Of a stretch of 8,150 nucleotides of DNA, positions 7,019-8,150 are shown in pieces. Position numbers and translations under genes: made by a program. The notes below the pieces were generated by a model. The model ran no database searches. It had not been told where the DNA came from and saw only the letters and a list, made by a program, of their open reading frames with translations. How positions within the stretch are numbered: position 1 is the stretch's first letter; every line of letters begins with the position of its first letter. The stretch spans positions 1-8,150 of the forward strand of contig WAMJ01000154.1 of assembly GCA_015522385.1 (NCBI GenBank), written 5' to 3'. The DNA is from Candidatus Heimdallarchaeota archaeon (GTDB lineage: Archaea > Asgardarchaeota > Heimdallarchaeia > Heimdallarchaeales > Kariarchaeaceae).

Positions 7019-8072
7019 TGATGGCGCCTCCTGTGAGTAAATAGAGTACTCCGAATGTGATAATTGAAATGTATAGGAAGATTTCATACGTGTCCATTGA
7101 AGGTGTCTTGGGTTCCGCCATATCTAAATTCCTAAGTGTTAATAATATTCCCAGTTGAATTCCAACACCAATTATGACGAATTGGTTAACTTCGTCAGTG
7201 ATTCCACCATCCTCTGCATTACTTAACCATGGTGCAACACCCGTAATAGATCCACCAATCAAGAGTGCACCTAATATCAACAATTTTAGGAATAATCGCT
7301 CCGGTTTTATCACATTAATAAGAACCTCTGTGATTGCACTTATCGTGAACAGTCCCCCGAATACCCTGTTCCACTCGTACAAGGTGGGTTCAGCAGATCC
7401 ACCGTCAAGAGCACGCGACATAGCCTCGATAAAAATCATGAAGAACCCCATCATACCCACTGTTATTCCTCCTATAAGCAGAGGCCAGACGGTTAGACCA
7501 GAAGCTCCCTGCGATTTAGCGGTGATAATCATGAACGCAGAGAGCAGGCTCAGGGCGAAATAGAGGAGCATGCTCCCCCTCGCCTCCGAGGACAGTCCCA
7601 GCGTCTCGACACCGAATGGGTCGTAGACATAGATGCTGCTACTGTTGGCGGTGAAATCGAGGGTGTACCGCCCCTGGACAATCTCGAGGACGACGGTACG
7701 CCCGAAGATGCTGATTGTCATGACCTCGCCGTCCCTCCTGAAGGTACCACCAAGTTGCGAGGCAAGAACCGAGAAGAATGCGCTGAATGCTTCAACCAGA
7801 CTCACCCGCATGGAGGTGAGAATCGTGCGGATGACGGTGTCAACAATGAACTCCCCTGCACTCTTGATTCCATCCCATGCAGCACTCAGTCCGTCCTTCA
7901 CCCTCTGCAGAGCGGTGGCCACACCCGTGAATATCCCCGCCACGACGTCCACAAGGGTCTGGTCTCCCATGACCGCGTCCCAGAGTGCGGATACCCAGCG
8001 GTTATGCGTGAATTCTGTGTGGATGTCCGGTAGGATGTAGAGCTGATCAACTGTTCGAATCCTTATGCCCAT
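6999..8072 (-). CDS. Copy D: large membrane protein with conserved N-terminal module
   Basis: An intact 357-aa member of the family with no recognised function. ATG 8072 is preceded directly by an in-frame TAG, which fixes the family start at MG.RIR. The head, residues 1-76, carries VDQLYIL, THNRWVSAL, GDQTLVDVVAGIFTGV and VKDGLSAAWDGIKSAGEF; one residue is missing near position 16 relative to copies A and C. About 77-105 is a hydrophobic amphipathic helix region. About 109-150 is beta-rich, with charged turns (RRDGE, EIVQGRY). VETLGL is at 154-159. Likely membrane helices lie at about 167-185, 193-216, 235-254, 259-279, 296-314 and 329-353. Its 3' end overlaps the start of the small membrane gene. 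GC content is high in about the first 500 bp and lower after that. Confidence 0.9.
   Translation of the reverse strand: MGIRIRTVDQLYILPDIHTEFTHNRWVSALWDAVMGDQTLVDVVAGIFTGVATALQRVKDGLSAAWDGIKSAGEFIVDTVIRTILTSMRVSLVEAFSAFFSVLASQLGGTFRRDGEVMTISIFGRTVVLEIVQGRYTLDFTANSSSIYVYDPFGVETLGLSSEARGSMLLYFALSLLSAFMIITAKSQGASGLTVWPLLIGGITVGMMGFFMIFIEAMSRALDGGSAEPTLYEWNRVFGGLFTISAITEVLINVIKPERLFLKLLILGALLIGGSITGVAPWLSNAEDGGITDEVNQFVIIGVGIQLGILLTLRNLDMAEPKTPSMDTYEIFLYISIITFGVLYLLTGGAINAISPI
7845..8072 (-). repeat. N-terminal module repeat, copy D
   Basis: The conserved head at DNA level, GC-rich (36 G/C in 60 at 7861-7920). It shares long stretches with C (GACCAGACCCT, AAGGACGGACTGAG) and the upstream 44-bp element, so unit D and unit C probably arose by duplication including the promoter. 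Confidence 0.8.
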
Positions 8073-8084
8073 CTAATCATCTCA

Positions 8085-8128
8085 ATATCGGGAAAAGTTA
8101 AGCTTTTCTGGGAGATTTCGATCTAATT
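8085..8128 (-). promoter_or_regulatory. 44-bp conserved upstream element of copy D
   Basis: The counterpart of 5037-5080: four mismatches in 44 bases and the same 13-nt distance to the ATG. The TATA-like CTTAAC begins 30 nt before the start codon. The conserved block ends in AATTAGAT on its upstream side, beyond which C and D differ. Confidence 0.55.
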
Positions 8129-8150
8129 AGGTCTTAAGACATATTCTCTA

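Noticed and set aside
7019..7087. Extended N-terminus of the small gene after copy D, starting at ATG 7087.
   Set aside because: It would overlap copy D by 89 nt and adds a polar, serine-rich extension unlike the other partners, so a start at 7018 or 6979 is more likely.
1..8150. CRISPR array, tRNA, rRNA, insertion sequence, riboswitch or clear terminator.
   Set aside because: I saw no regular short repeats, cloverleaf, transposase frame, terminal inverted repeats or convincing hairpin with a T-run on the minus strand.

Overview
The window looks like an accessory, membrane-protein-rich stretch of an archaeal genome. No gene has a product I recognise, so the archaeal assignment rests on weak evidence: AT-rich TATA-like elements lie exactly 30 nt upstream of several start codons, the spacing expected for leaderless archaeal transcripts, and most starts lack a Shine-Dalgarno sequence. 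Every supported gene is on the minus strand, so the window reads right to left. I see no tRNA, rRNA, CRISPR array, transposase or integrase.

Layout in transcription order. Copy D (8072-6999) is a large protein followed by a small multi-pass membrane protein (7018-6518). A 325-bp spacer (6193-6517) holds a duplicated segment and a possible 58-aa single-pass protein (6470-6294). Next are a membrane protein with a soluble central domain (6192-5458) and a small soluble helical protein (5390-5109, possibly starting at 5449). Copy C (5027/5024-3927) is followed 2 nt later by its small membrane protein (3924-3394). A 207-bp spacer (3187-3393) holds nothing I can name. Copy B (3186-1939) has lost its ATG and carries three frame disruptions, but it is still followed by an apparently intact small membrane protein (1935-1246). 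The 277-bp spacer 969-1245 holds a relic of the tail of another small membrane gene and a duplicated segment with a TATA-like element. Copy A (968 to the window edge) is cut off at its C-terminus.

The main observation is the repeated unit. Copies A-D share a conserved, GC-rich module of about 77 residues at the N-terminus with no signal peptide. This is followed by a variable beta-rich stretch, a conserved ETLG motif at about residue 155-170, and a highly divergent C-terminus with several predicted membrane helices. B, C and D are each followed at once by a small, even more divergent multi-pass membrane protein. A conserved head, variable tail, tightly linked small partner, broken copies and orphan partner remnants together suggest a diversifying gene family. 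By analogy only, this resembles polymorphic toxin/immunity or surface-antigen loci. C and D also share a 44-bp upstream element at identical distance from the start codon, which points to co-regulation. No function can be assigned from sequence alone.
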